Assembly (NCBI GenBank): GCA_049322755.1
Contig: JBMOQX010000039.1
Coordinates: forward strand, 1 to 64,000
Origin: DATIUV01 sp049322755
GTDB taxonomy: Bacteria; Pseudomonadota; Gammaproteobacteria; Burkholderiales; UBA6910
Length of the DNA stretch: 64,000 nucleotides
Direction of reading: 5' to 3'
The translations under genes were made by a program, and so were the position numbers. The notes beneath the pieces were generated by a model. It made no database searches. It was given only the letters and a program-made list of their open reading frames with translations, and was not told where the DNA came from. This document shows, in pieces, positions 53,993-62,894 of the stretch. Each line of letters opens with the position of its first letter. Within the stretch, counting starts at the first letter, position 1.

Positions 53993-54917
53993 CACAACCC
54001 GCCCCGCCCGGCAAGCGCGCGCGCCCGGCGACCCGGGTGGTGAGATAGATCCCGCCGAACACCAGCACGATGCCCACGCCATGGAACGGCTGCGGCCGTT
54101 CGCCCAGGAAAGCCACGGCGAGGACGGTGCCGAACACCGGCATCAGATGGATGAACAGCCCGGCGCGCGAAGGCCCCACCTCGGCCACCGCGCGGTTCCA
54201 GCAGAGGTAGGAGGCGAGCGACGGAAACACGGCGAAGTACGCCAGGCTCACGAACACGGCGCCCGAGATCTCGACCGCGGCGCCGCCGGAGCGCTCCCAC
54301 AGATACAACGGCAGCAGCGCGACGCAGCCCACCGGCACGATCACGGTGAGGAACGCCACCGGGTCCAGGCCCGGCGGGCGCCAGCGCAGCAGCACCGTGT
54401 AGGCGGACCAGGACAGCACCGCCGCCAGCACCCAGAGGTCGCCGGGCGTCACCGTCAGGGCGAGCAGCCCGGCCCATTCGCCGCGCGCGACGATCGTGAC
54501 CACGCCGGCGAACGAAATCGCCAGCCCCAGCGCCTGCACGCGGGTGATGCGCTCGCCCAGCACCGCCCAGGACAGCGCCACGATCACCGCCGGCATCGCG
54601 GAATTGAGCAGCACCGCGTTGGTGGCGGTGGTGGTGGTGAGCGCGGTGTAGACCAGGGTGTTGAAGCCCGCCACGCCCAGCAACCCGAGCGCGACGAGCG
54701 CCGGCAGGCCGCGGCGCACCAGTTCGCGCTGCGCCAGCGCCCGCCGCCAGCCGAACGGCAGCAGCAGCGCGGCAGCCAGCGTCCAGCGCCAGAACGCCAT
54801 CGCCATGGGCGGGATCATCTCGTGCATCGCGCGCGCCAGCACGAAGTTGCCGGCCCAGAACAGCGTCGCCAGCGTCAGCAGCAGGTAGGGCGAGCTCCAG
54901 GCCGTGCGCTCAGCCAC
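53967..54917 (-). CDS. DMT-family (EamA) transporter
   Basis: The 316-residue protein has ten hydrophobic helices in two EamA repeats (starting LLLTLATLFWAGNFVLARAM and VLAAVLSWSAYTVLLRW). It is an inner-membrane drug/metabolite exporter; the substrate is unknown. The start is GTG at 54917, inside the end of the DsbA-like gene (8-base overlap). The frame upstream is open but reads as an arginine-rich shadow. Confidence 0.9.
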   Translation of the reverse strand: MAERTAWSSPYLLLTLATLFWAGNFVLARAMHEMIPPMAMAFWRWTLAAALLLPFGWRRALAQRELVRRGLPALVALGLLGVAGFNTLVYTALTTTTATNAVLLNSAMPAVIVALSWAVLGERITRVQALGLAISFAGVVTIVARGEWAGLLALTVTPGDLWVLAAVLSWSAYTVLLRWRPPGLDPVAFLTVIVPVGCVALLPLYLWERSGGAAVEISGAVFVSLAYFAVFPSLASYLCWNRAVAEVGPSRAGLFIHLMPVFGTVLAVAFLGERPQPFHGVGIVLVFGGIYLTTRVAGRARLPGGAGCDEIGPRGP

Positions 54918-55536
54918 CCTCGGCCGCCTGTCCGCCGGCCTCCCGCACCGCCGCCGCCAGCGTCGCCGTCGGCACGGCGCCCGCCAGCACCCGGGCGCCG
55001 ACCACGAACGTCGGGGTGCCGGTGACGCCCAGCCGGGCCGCGAGGCGGTGGTTGTCCTGGAGGCGGGCGGCAAAACGCGGGTCGGTCTGCGCCGCGGCCA
55101 CCGTCGCGCCGCCGACGCCCGCGCCCGCCGCCACCTCTGCCAGCACGGCGGGATCGGCGATGTTCCGGCGCCCGGCGAAGAACGCCGCGAACAGCGCCTC
55201 GTCGACGGCGTCGAAACGCTCCGGCTCCAGCACGCGCACCGCTTCCGCCAAGAGCAGCGCGCGGCGCGAGTTGGTGGTGAAGGTGCGCTCGGCGATGACG
55301 AGACCCTCCGCCTCCGCCATGCGGCGCAGGTTGTCCATCATCACGCGCCACTGGGCGGGCGGGTAGCCCAGCGCCGCCACCGGCCGTCCCGCCGGCGGAT
55401 TGTCGGGATGGATCTCGATGAAGCGCCAGTCGATGGCCAGCGGCTGCACCTGCGCGACGGCGCGCAGGCGCCGGTCGCCGACGTAGCAGAACGGGCAGAT
55501 GTAGTCGGTGAATACCGTCACCGGCACACCGCTCAT
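54910..55536 (-). CDS. DsbA-family (FrnE-like) thiol oxidoreductase
   Basis: The 208-residue thioredoxin-fold protein has the active site CPFC in FTDYICPFCYVGDRRL and the cis-proline region GVTGTPTFVVG. No signal peptide is present, so it is of the cytoplasmic FrnE/2-hydroxychromene-isomerase type rather than periplasmic DsbA. Its start overlaps the stop of the DUF3301 gene by four bases. Confidence 0.9.
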   Translation of the reverse strand: MSGVPVTVFTDYICPFCYVGDRRLRAVAQVQPLAIDWRFIEIHPDNPPAGRPVAALGYPPAQWRVMMDNLRRMAEAEGLVIAERTFTTNSRRALLLAEAVRVLEPERFDAVDEALFAAFFAGRRNIADPAVLAEVAAGAGVGGATVAAAQTDPRFAARLQDNHRLAARLGVTGTPTFVVGARVLAGAVPTATLAAAVREAGGQAAEGG

Positions 55537-55862
55537 CGCGTCACCTCCCACAGCGTGCCGCCGGCGGCGTCCAGCGCTACAGACTGCACCTCGGTGCCCA
55601 GCAGCAGCATCGAGCCGGGACGGCGGTTGTTGCCGGTGTCGGTGAACTCGAAGCGGTAGCGGCGGCGCAGCACCAGGTGGCCGCGGCGGTTGCGGCCGAA
55701 GCCCACCGGCGCAGCGGCGACGGTGTCGTCCAGCAGCAGTACGCCGGCGCGCTCGCATGCCTCGCGGCCCGCCCGCAGCGCCGACTCGCGCGCACGCATG
55801 GTGTCGTACCAGTACCAGCCCGCGGCGCCCAGGCCCACCAGCAGCGTGAGTTCGATCGCCAT
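55533..55862 (-). CDS. DUF3301 small membrane protein
   Basis: The 109-residue protein has one N-terminal transmembrane helix (ELTLLVGLGAAGWYWYDTM). A basic soluble part follows with VLLLDDTVAA and the block LRRRYRFEFTDTGNNRRPGS, which marks DUF3301. Function is unknown. It overlaps the upstream and downstream genes by one and four bases. Confidence 0.82.
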   Translation of the reverse strand: MAIELTLLVGLGAAGWYWYDTMRARESALRAGREACERAGVLLLDDTVAAAPVGFGRNRRGHLVLRRRYRFEFTDTGNNRRPGSMLLLGTEVQSVALDAAGGTLWEVTR

Positions 55863-56704
55863 CACGACAGGCGCGCGACGCGCCGCGAGAGGTCCACCAC
55901 CCGGGCGCGGATCTCGTCGGCGTCGTCGGCGTCGGGCTCCAGCCCCAGGTAGCGCTCCAGGTCGTCGAGCGCGCCACGGTAGCACTCCATCTCCAGGAAG
56001 ACGAGGCCGCGGTCGCGCAGCTCCGCGGTCATGGCCGGCTGCACCAGCAGCAGCCGCTCGATGGCGGACAGCGCCCGCGGCAGGTCGCCGCGCTTGAGAT
56101 AGATGGCCTTGAGATTGCGCAGCACCCGCCCGAGGATGTCGCGCTTCTCCGCGGGTTCCAGCAGCTCCGTCACGTCCACCCGCTCCAGCACCGCGGTGCC
56201 GTAGAGCCGGGCCAGGCGCTCCTCCAGATCTTCCCGGCCCACGGGGGCGCCGCGGGCGTAGGGGTCCAGCACCACCTTGCCGCCCGCCACCGGGCAGCCC
56301 ACCAGGAAATGGCCCGGGAAGGCGATGCCTTCGAGGTCCAGCCCCGCGCCGCGGGCCACCTCCATGTAGACGATGGAGAGCGTGATGGGAATGCCGGTGC
56401 GCCGCTCCAGCACCTCGTTGATGAAGCTGTTGCGCGGGTCGTAGTAGTCGGCGGTGTTGCCGGCGAAACCGTGGCGCTCGAACAGCACCGCGTTCAGCGC
56501 GCTGATCCGATCCTCCAGGCTGGCGCCGGCGGGGGTCTCCCGCGCCAACTCGCCGGCCAGGCGTTCCAGCCGGCCGAGGCAGGACGCCACGTCCAGCCCG
56601 GGATACTCGTCCAGCGCGACGGCCAGCGCCGCCTCCGCCAGCCGCCACTCGCCGTCGGCGCGCGAGAGCAGTTCCGCCAGCCGCTTGTATCCGGGCGTGT
56701 TCAT
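55862..56704 (-). CDS. SirB1-type transglutaminase-like / tetratricopeptide protein
   Basis: The 280-residue protein has a transglutaminase-like SirB1 domain (FAGNTADYYDPRNSFINEVL, RTGIPITLSIVYMEVARGAG, FPGHFLVGCPV). A C-terminal TPR-like helical part follows (LKAIYLKRGDLPRALSAIER). Family members are widespread and lack a firm role; enzymatic activity is uncertain. The start is 1 base past the stop of the DUF6352 gene, so the run from DUF6352 to the hydrolase is one operon. Confidence 0.88.
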   Translation of the reverse strand: MNTPGYKRLAELLSRADGEWRLAEAALAVALDEYPGLDVASCLGRLERLAGELARETPAGASLEDRISALNAVLFERHGFAGNTADYYDPRNSFINEVLERRTGIPITLSIVYMEVARGAGLDLEGIAFPGHFLVGCPVAGGKVVLDPYARGAPVGREDLEERLARLYGTAVLERVDVTELLEPAEKRDILGRVLRNLKAIYLKRGDLPRALSAIERLLLVQPAMTAELRDRGLVFLEMECYRGALDDLERYLGLEPDADDADEIRARVVDLSRRVARLS

Positions 56705-56705
56705 G

Positions 56706-57719
56706 TCAGGAGCGCCGCGCCAGCGGCAGGTTGACGAGCAGGTTCTGGGGCTTCGCGCGCAGCGTCGAAGCGGCGTCCATCGCCAGCCCGAGGTAGACCG
56801 GCCTGCCCGCCACCGGCGCCAGCATCGCCGCCGCCTCGTCAAAGGTGAGCTCGAACAGCGCAATCACCCGCGCCTGCCGGTCTTCGCCGACATCGCGGCC
56901 GTGATAGAGGTCGTTGAGAATGCCCGTCGCTTCCGCGTCGAGCCCGACGTGCCACGCCCATTGCTCGTCGGCGATGCGCTTCAGCGGCCTGATCGTCACG
57001 CCGACGCCGTGGAAATGCGCGATCCATTTCTCCAGCACCCGCGCCAGCGCGCGGCTGCCGGGCTGGCCGGGCGACAGCGGCAGCACGGTGTCGAAGCGTT
57101 CGTCGCGCTTCCAGTACGCGCCGGAGGTCTCGTCGGTGAGCACGTCCAGCTCGATGGTGCGCATGGGCGTGCGGTTCTGCGCCAGCAGCTCCCCGAGGCT
57201 GCCGAAACCGCCGCCGAGGGCGTGGCTCTCGACCGTCTCCAGGTCGGCGGCCATGGCGACGCCGTCCTGCACGCTGATCTTCTGCGGCCGGAACAGCACC
57301 TCGGCGGCGCGCGCCTGCAGCGGGTCGCTGATGCCCTCCAGCACGCCGCGCAGGATGATCTGCGTCAGCTGCGCGACGAACAGCGGCGGCACGGTGACGC
57401 TGGCGTCGGCAAAAAAACCGGAGTAGGCCTGCTCCAGCGTTTCGTGGGCCAGCAGGCGGTCACGATAGCGCAGCAGCACCCGGTAATTGTCGCGGGCGTC
57501 GGTGTCGGTCACCGCGTCGAGCCACGCCGCCGGCACCTCGCGCCGCGGCTCGTCCACCAGCGCCTGGTGCAGCTTGCGCTCGGCAGCACAGGACTCGGGC
57601 ACCGGCGCCAGCTCCGGCCGCGCCAGGTAGGCGCGCAGGAAATCGTCGGTGACCCGCAGCCGGCCGGCGTCGTCACGACGCAGCAGGTGATAGCCGCAGT
57701 GTTGCCAGAAATCGGGCAT
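56706..57719 (-). CDS. DUF6352 conserved hypothetical protein
   Basis: The 337-residue protein opens with MPDFWQHCGYHLLRRDDAGR and contains FLRAYLARPELAPVPESCAA, both typical of DUF6352. LFRPQKISVQDGVAMAADLE lies mid-protein. There is no signal peptide or membrane helix. No function is known. It is the first gene of a leftward operon with SirB1-type, DUF3301, DsbA-like, DMT and hydrolase genes. The 117-bp gap upstream holds its promoter and the end of polX. Confidence 0.75.
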   Translation of the reverse strand: MPDFWQHCGYHLLRRDDAGRLRVTDDFLRAYLARPELAPVPESCAAERKLHQALVDEPRREVPAAWLDAVTDTDARDNYRVLLRYRDRLLAHETLEQAYSGFFADASVTVPPLFVAQLTQIILRGVLEGISDPLQARAAEVLFRPQKISVQDGVAMAADLETVESHALGGGFGSLGELLAQNRTPMRTIELDVLTDETSGAYWKRDERFDTVLPLSPGQPGSRALARVLEKWIAHFHGVGVTIRPLKRIADEQWAWHVGLDAEATGILNDLYHGRDVGEDRQARVIALFELTFDEAAAMLAPVAGRPVYLGLAMDAASTLRAKPQNLLVNLPLARRS

Positions 57720-57836
57720 GGAAAGGAGAACCGCGAATCGGCGAATGGGAGCGCCCGGCGGGCACGCTTCGACGCCCGCCGCAAGCGGGTGGATTTTACC
57801 ACGCCGGCGGACCCCGCCCGGGCGGCGGGACCCCGG

Positions 57837-59576
57837 TCAGGAGCGCGCTTTCCGCGTCATCGTCGGCCCCAGCAGCGCCAGCAGTTCGCGCAGCCCCCGG
57901 GTATTGAGCACGTCACCGCGCTCGAGCCAGCCGCGCCGCGCCTGGCCGACGCCGAACGCCAGGTTGCGCAGGTCCGCGGTGGAATGGGCGTCGCTCGAGA
58001 TCGCCACCAGCACGCCCTCGTCCCTGGCCATGCGGCAGTGGGTATCCAGCAGGTCGAGCCGCTCGGGGTGGGCGTTCAGCTCCAGGAAACAACCGCGGTC
58101 GCGGGCCTTGCGTACGATTTTCAGCATGTCCACGTCGTAGGGCTCGCGCGTGTCCAGCAGCCGGCCGCTGGGGTGGGCCAGGATCGAAAAATGCGGCCGG
58201 TCCATGGCGCGCAGGATGCGCTCGGTCTGGCGCGCCCGGGACAGCTCGAATTTGCTGTGCACCGCGCCCACCACCAGGTCGAGGCGGCTGAGCACCGAAT
58301 CCGGCAGGTCCAGGCTGCCGTCCTCCAGGATGTCCACCTCGATGCCCTTCAGCAGCCGGAAACCCTCGAATTCTCCGTTGAGGCGGTCGATCGCGTCGAT
58401 CTGCTGTTCCAGCCGCCGCGGATCGAGGCCATGCGCCACCGTGAGCCGCCGCGAGTGCTCGGTGACGGCGAGGTACTGGTGCCCCAGCGCCCGGGCCGCC
58501 CGCGCCATCGCCTCCAGCGTGTCATGGCCGTCGGTGGCCTTGGTATGGGCGTGCAGGTCGCCGCGCAGGTCGCCGATCTCGACCAAGGCCGGCAGGCGTC
58601 CGGCGCGGGCGGCCTCGATCTCGCCGTGGTCTTCGCGCAGCTCGGGCGGGATGTACGGCAGGCCGACCGCGGCGTACACCGACTCCTCGGTCTCGCCGGC
58701 GACGCGGCGCTCGCCCTTGAACACGCCGTACTCGTTGACCTTGAGACCCTTGCCCTGGGCGATCCTGCGGATCGCGATGTTGTGGGCCTTGGAACCGGTG
58801 AAATAGTGCAGCGCGGCGCCGTAGCTTGCTTCCGGCACCACCCGGAGGTCCACCTGCAGGCCGCTCTTCAGCACCGCCGAGGCGCGGGTGGTGCCCCGGG
58901 ACAGGATCTCGGCCACCTCGTCGTAGCCGGCGAAGCGCTCGACGGCGCCGGTGTTCTCCCCGGTCACCAGGATGTCCAGGTCGCCGACGGTCTCGCGCCA
59001 GCGCCGGAAGCTGCCCGCCACCTCGACGCGGCCGACGTTGCGCGCGCCCTTGAGGTGCTCCACCAGCGCCTGCGCGTACTGCGCCGCCACCGCCAGCTTG
59101 AAGCGGCGCGCCGCGCCGACATGGGCCGCCACCGCCTCTTCGATCCTGCGCTCGGTCTTCTCGCCGAATCCGGGCAGCGCGCGCACCCGGCCGTCACGGG
59201 CGGCGCGCAGCAGCTGCTCGGCCGTCTGCACATCGAGATCGTGCCAGAGCGTCTTGACCCGCTTCGGACCGAGGCCGGGAATCTGCAGCAGGTCTGCGAT
59301 GGCGGGCGGCAGCTCCTTGTGCAGCCGCTCCAGCAGCGCGATGCGCCCGGTGTCCACGATCTCGCGGATCTTGGCGGCGAGGTCGTCGCCGATGCCGGGC
59401 AGCTCGGTGAGATCCGCGCCCTCGCGCACCAGCGCCGCCAGGTCGCGGCCGTAGCTTTCGACCGTGCGCGCCGCGTTGCGATAGGCGCGCACGCGGAACG
59501 GGTTGGCGCCCTGTATTTCCAGCAGGTCGGCGATCTCGCCGAAAGCGCGGGCGATGTCGGCGTTGTGAACGGGCAT
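57837..59576 (-). CDS. polX: Family X DNA polymerase with PHP exonuclease domain
   Basis: The 579-residue repair enzyme has helix-hairpin-helix repeats (LPGIGDDLAAKIREIVDTG, IPGLGPKRVKTLWHDL). The nucleotidyltransferase palm follows with VAGSFRRWRETVGDLDILVT and the metal-binding aspartates. A C-terminal PHP 3'-5' exonuclease ends it (DLHAHTKATDGHDTLEAMAR, VTEHSRRLTVAHGLDP, AISSDAHSTADLRNL). It fills gaps in base-excision and break repair. The start at 59576 is the family N-terminus (MPVHNADIARAF). Confidence 0.95.
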   Translation of the reverse strand: MPVHNADIARAFGEIADLLEIQGANPFRVRAYRNAARTVESYGRDLAALVREGADLTELPGIGDDLAAKIREIVDTGRIALLERLHKELPPAIADLLQIPGLGPKRVKTLWHDLDVQTAEQLLRAARDGRVRALPGFGEKTERRIEEAVAAHVGAARRFKLAVAAQYAQALVEHLKGARNVGRVEVAGSFRRWRETVGDLDILVTGENTGAVERFAGYDEVAEILSRGTTRASAVLKSGLQVDLRVVPEASYGAALHYFTGSKAHNIAIRRIAQGKGLKVNEYGVFKGERRVAGETEESVYAAVGLPYIPPELREDHGEIEAARAGRLPALVEIGDLRGDLHAHTKATDGHDTLEAMARAARALGHQYLAVTEHSRRLTVAHGLDPRRLEQQIDAIDRLNGEFEGFRLLKGIEVDILEDGSLDLPDSVLSRLDLVVGAVHSKFELSRARQTERILRAMDRPHFSILAHPSGRLLDTREPYDVDMLKIVRKARDRGCFLELNAHPERLDLLDTHCRMARDEGVLVAISSDAHSTADLRNLAFGVGQARRGWLERGDVLNTRGLRELLALLGPTMTRKARS

Positions 59577-59595
59577 GCGCGGCCGCCCGGACCGG

Positions 59596-59991
59596 TCAGA
59601 GCCGGGAGCTGCCCGCTCCCGCGTGGGTCTTCTCGTACATGGTCTGGCAGCGCACGCAGCGCTGCGCCGTCGGCGAGGCCTGCAGGCGCTGGAAACCGAT
59701 CTCGTCGCCGCAGTCGGCACAGGTGTTGATTTCCCCCGCCTGGAGGCGCTGGCGCGCGGCCTCGATCTGCCGCACCTCGGCCACCTGGCGATCGACGATG
59801 GCCGCGCCCAGCGTCTCCACCAGGTCCACCACCGACTCGTCGCCGGCGTCGCGCACGCGGTCGGAGATGGCGGCCACCTGCTCGGCATCGGCGCGGGCCA
59901 GCTGGTCGCGGATCTCCGCCACCAGCTGCTTGTAGCGTTCCTCCAGCGCCGCCTGCAGCGCGGCGCTCTGGGTCTTGGTCAGTTGTGCCAT
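59596..59991 (-). CDS. TraR/DksA-family zinc-finger protein
   Basis: The 131-residue protein has an N-terminal coiled coil (about residues 5-75) and a C-terminal C4 zinc finger, CADCGDEIGFQRLQASPTAQ followed by RCVRCQ. It belongs to the DksA/TraR group, which binds the RNA polymerase secondary channel. It is shorter than DksA and lacks the clear DxxDxA tip, so true DksA activity is doubtful. GGAGG precedes the ATG; polX follows after 19 bp. Confidence 0.9.
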   Translation of the reverse strand: MAQLTKTQSAALQAALEERYKQLVAEIRDQLARADAEQVAAISDRVRDAGDESVVDLVETLGAAIVDRQVAEVRQIEAARQRLQAGEINTCADCGDEIGFQRLQASPTAQRCVRCQTMYEKTHAGAGSSRL

Positions 59992-60033
59992 GGTCCTCCG
60001 CTGTCGTCTGCGTTCAAATCTGGACCGGTGCGC

Positions 60034-60414
60034 TCAGCGCGCCGGCTCGGAGATTTCGATCAGGTTCTCGTCGGGATCGCGCACGTACACCGATCTGAGC
60101 GGAAAGCGCGCGCCCGTGCGCTGCACCGGCCCCAGCTCGATCGGCACGCCGTGCTCTTTCAGCCGCGCGATCACGTCGTCCAGCGGCCGGTCGGCGAGGA
60201 AGCACAGGTCCAGCGATCCGGGCGTCGGATGGCGCGCATAGCCGTCGGTCACGGTGGAGCGGTCGTGGATGTTGATTTTCTGGTCGCCGAACCTGAGCGC
60301 CAGGCGGCCGGCGCCAAACTGCTCCAGTGCCATTCCCAGCACCCGCGTGTAGAACTCGACACACCGTTTCGTGTCTCGCGTGGTGAGAACGATGTGGTCG
60401 ATGGCGCGTATCAT
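60034..60414 (-). CDS. VOC-family (glyoxalase-like) protein
   Basis: The 126-residue protein has the two beta-alpha-beta-beta-beta modules of the vicinal-oxygen-chelate fold. It begins IRAIDHIVLTTRDTKRCVEF with the metal-ligand histidine and ends VRDPDENLIEISEPA with the ligand glutamate. It resembles glyoxalase/fosfomycin-resistance proteins; the substrate is unknown. GGGAGGATCA before the ATG decides the start. Confidence 0.9.
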   Translation of the reverse strand: MIRAIDHIVLTTRDTKRCVEFYTRVLGMALEQFGAGRLALRFGDQKINIHDRSTVTDGYARHPTPGSLDLCFLADRPLDDVIARLKEHGVPIELGPVQRTGARFPLRSVYVRDPDENLIEISEPAR

Positions 60415-60677
60415 TGATCCTCCCGGCATGCGCGGCGTCTTCCCGCGCGGGGATGACGGCTTCACTGTATCACGCCCCGGATGCCCTCGGACCCCCGCGG
60501 CTGCGCGCCACCCTCTGCCGACGCGCCTCGCCGCTGCGTCCACGATAATGCCTTTACGCCTGCCGCCGGCGCGACGGGGTCCGAACACCGCGCGCAGGCA
60601 ATCGTCACCGCGCCGGCTTTGCCCTAAAATTCGGCTGGGCTCCGGTCTAGCGATCGACGTCGAAGCCGCCGCCTCCG

Positions 60678-60752
60678 CTCCCCGTAGTTCAACGGATAGA
60701 ACGAGCGCCTCCTAAGCGCTAAATTCAGGTTCAATTCCTGACGGGGGGACCA
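60678..60752 (+). tRNA. tRNA-Arg (anticodon CCU)
   Basis: The 75-nt cloverleaf is complete. The acceptor is CTCCCCG with CGGGGGG (one T-G pair). The D-stem is GTTC/GAAC, the anticodon stem AGCGC/GCGCT, and the T-stem TCAGG/CCTGA with loop TTCAATT. The loop CTCCTAA gives anticodon CCT, which reads AGG. The CCA end is encoded. A TAAAAT at 60625-60630 is a possible -10 box. Confidence 0.93.
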
Positions 60753-60765
60753 TCGTCCGGGCCGC

Positions 60766-61308
60766 TTACCACCACGGCGGATGGCGCCACGCGGGTCCCC
60801 ACGGGCTGCGGTAACCCCAGGGGACGAACGGCGAATAGAACGGCGGCCCGAAAAAATCCGGATGCACCACCGCCGCCGCCGCCGCCGGCCGCGGCGGCCA
60901 GAGCTTGACCTGCTCCACGTCCAGGCGTGCAAAGCGGTAAGGCGCCTCGCCGACACGGCCTTCCTTCGGCGCCGTCACGGTGCCCACCACCGTCAACTCG
61001 CGGCCCTGGGTATAGACCGCGGGATCGTGGAATCCCGGCGCACAGGCAATGAAGCGGCCGAAGTTGGCGTCGCCCTCGCGCGGGCGGCCGTCAGCCTCCA
61101 GCGGCCGGCCGAGGACCTCGAAGCAGGTGGAATCCGCCAGCGGCGTGGTGGCGAGGATCACGCCGCCCCAGCGCGCCCGCTCCCCGGTCGCGCCGGACTC
61201 CAGCGCCGCCGGGGGCGTGATCCCGCTGAGCGGACCTTCCACCACCGGCTGCGGTACCGTGGCACATCCGGCCAGTGAGCATGCCAGGATCGTCAACACC
61301 CAGCGCAT
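60766..61308 (-). CDS. Slp-like outer-membrane lipoprotein
   Basis: The 180-residue protein has a lipoprotein signal with lipobox LAGC (Cys15). An Slp-like beta domain follows (GGVILATTPLADSTCFEVLG, YTQGRELTVVGTVTAPKEGR, YRFARLDVEQVKLWPP). The C-terminus is rich in Pro, Tyr and Trp (FYSPFVPWGYRSPWGPAWRH). Slp proteins are stress-induced in starvation or acid. It converges on the tRNA-Arg gene. Confidence 0.82.
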   Translation of the reverse strand: MRWVLTILACSLAGCATVPQPVVEGPLSGITPPAALESGATGERARWGGVILATTPLADSTCFEVLGRPLEADGRPREGDANFGRFIACAPGFHDPAVYTQGRELTVVGTVTAPKEGRVGEAPYRFARLDVEQVKLWPPRPAAAAAVVHPDFFGPPFYSPFVPWGYRSPWGPAWRHPPWW

Positions 61309-61457
61309 TGTCCGTGTGCTCCTTTCGAGCCTGTTGACCGCGAACCCCGCGCCGCGTTCACCGCCGGGTCCTGGCCACAGCCGAATGCTACTCTAGAACC
61401 TGTCCCGCCATCTCCCGCGAGCCGCGTCGCGGCCGGGAACGGATACCTGCTTGCGCC

Positions 61458-62894
61458 ATGGGCCAGGAGATTCCCCGCAGCCACTTCGCCGCCGCCGATT
61501 TCGAGCGCTTCGGCGAGCGCCTGCGCGCCGAGACGGAGCTGCTGGCACGGCTGGCCGCCGACCGCCGCTTTACCGAGCGCGGCGGCATCGGCGGACTGGA
61601 GCTGGAGGCCTGGCTCGTCCGCACCGACGGCCGCCCCGCCGACCTCAACGAGCCGTTCCTGGAGCGCGTCGCGCTGCCCACCGTGGTGCCGGAGCTGTCG
61701 CGCTTCAACTTCGAGATCAACGTGGCGCCTCAGGCGCTGGCCGGCGAAGGCCTCGCCCGCCTCGGCGCGGAGCTGTCGGCCACGCTCGGGCACTGCCGCA
61801 CCACGGCGCGCGCGCTGGACGCCGAGGTGATCGCCATCGGCATCCTGCCGACCGTGGCCGAGGCCGACCTGGTACCGGCCCACATGTCGCGGCTCAAGCG
61901 CTACCGCGCGCTCAACCGGCAGGTGCTGCGCCAGCGGGAGGGGCAGCCGCTCAAGCTGGACATCGTCGGCCGCGAGCATCTCTCCACCGTGCACCACAAC
62001 GTCATGCTGGAGGCCGCCACCACCTCGCTGCAGGCCCACCTGCAGGTGCCGGCGAGCCGCGCGGCCCGCTATTACAACGCGTCGGTGCTGGCCTCAGCGC
62101 CGCTGGTGGCGACGACGGCGAATTCGCCGCTCCTGTTCGGCAAGCTGCTGTGGGAAGAGACGCGCATCCCGCTGTTCGAGCAGTCGGTGGCGGTGGGCGG
62201 CTTCGACGCCGCGCGCGGCGGGCCGGTGCGGCGGGTGACCTTCGGCAGCCGCTATGTCCAGGACTCGCTGACCGAGCTGTTCCGCGAGAACCTGGACCAT
62301 TACCCCGCGCTGCTGCCGATGACCGACGACGCGGCGCCACCCGAGGCGCTCGCCCACCTGCGGCTGCACAACGGCACCGTCTGGCGCTGGAACCGGCCGC
62401 TGGTGGAGCGCGACGAGGATGGCGGCTATCACTTCCGGGTAGAGCAGCGCGTGATGCCCGCGGGGCCGACCGCCGTCGACATGCTGGCCAACCTGGCGTT
62501 CTTCTTCGGGCTCTGCGAAGGCCTCGCGTGGACGGATCCGCCGCTGGAAAACGACGTCGCGTTTCCCCAGGCACGGGACAACTTCTACCAGGCGGCGCGC
62601 CTCGGACTGTCCGCGCACCTGGTGTGGCGCAACGGCGCGCGCTGCACGGCGGGGGCGCTGATTCGCGACGAGCTGTTGCCGCTGGCGCAGTTCGGCCTTG
62701 CCCAGCTCGGGGTGCAGCGCGCCCTGGCGGCCGATCTGCTGGCGATCGTCGGGGCGCGGACCCGCAGCGGCCGCACCGGCGCCGCCTGGCAGCGCGACTA
62801 TTACGAGCGCCACGGGCGCGATGCCGCTGCCCTGACCCGTGCCTACCTGGAGCGCCAGGTGAAGGGACGGCCGGTGCACGAATGGACCGCATGA
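61458..62894 (+). CDS. GCS2-type glutamate-cysteine ligase-like enzyme
   Basis: The 478-residue protein belongs to the GCS2 (carboxylate-amine ligase) family. GGIGGLELEAWLVRTDGRPA and ELSRFNFEINVAPQALAGEG form the metal/ATP site, and TVHHNVMLEAATTSLQAHLQ and ANSPLLFGKLLWEETRIPLF are further blocks. It would join an amine to the gamma-carboxyl of glutamate or a similar acid with ATP. Glutathione synthesis is possible, but its gene partner is a zinc deacylase that overlaps it by four bases (ATGA). A dedicated small-molecule pathway is therefore an alternative. Confidence 0.8.
   Translation: MGQEIPRSHFAAADFERFGERLRAETELLARLAADRRFTERGGIGGLELEAWLVRTDGRPADLNEPFLERVALPTVVPELSRFNFEINVAPQALAGEGLARLGAELSATLGHCRTTARALDAEVIAIGILPTVAEADLVPAHMSRLKRYRALNRQVLRQREGQPLKLDIVGREHLSTVHHNVMLEAATTSLQAHLQVPASRAARYYNASVLASAPLVATTANSPLLFGKLLWEETRIPLFEQSVAVGGFDAARGGPVRRVTFGSRYVQDSLTELFRENLDHYPALLPMTDDAAPPEALAHLRLHNGTVWRWNRPLVERDEDGGYHFRVEQRVMPAGPTAVDMLANLAFFFGLCEGLAWTDPPLENDVAFPQARDNFYQAARLGLSAHLVWRNGARCTAGALIRDELLPLAQFGLAQLGVQRALAADLLAIVGARTRSGRTGAAWQRDYYERHGRDAAALTRAYLERQVKGRPVHEWTA

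Noticed and set aside
56706..57719. Isocitrate dehydrogenase kinase/phosphatase fragment
   Set aside because: The length and the start MPDFWQHCGYHLL fit DUF6352, and no kinase ATP-binding loop is visible.
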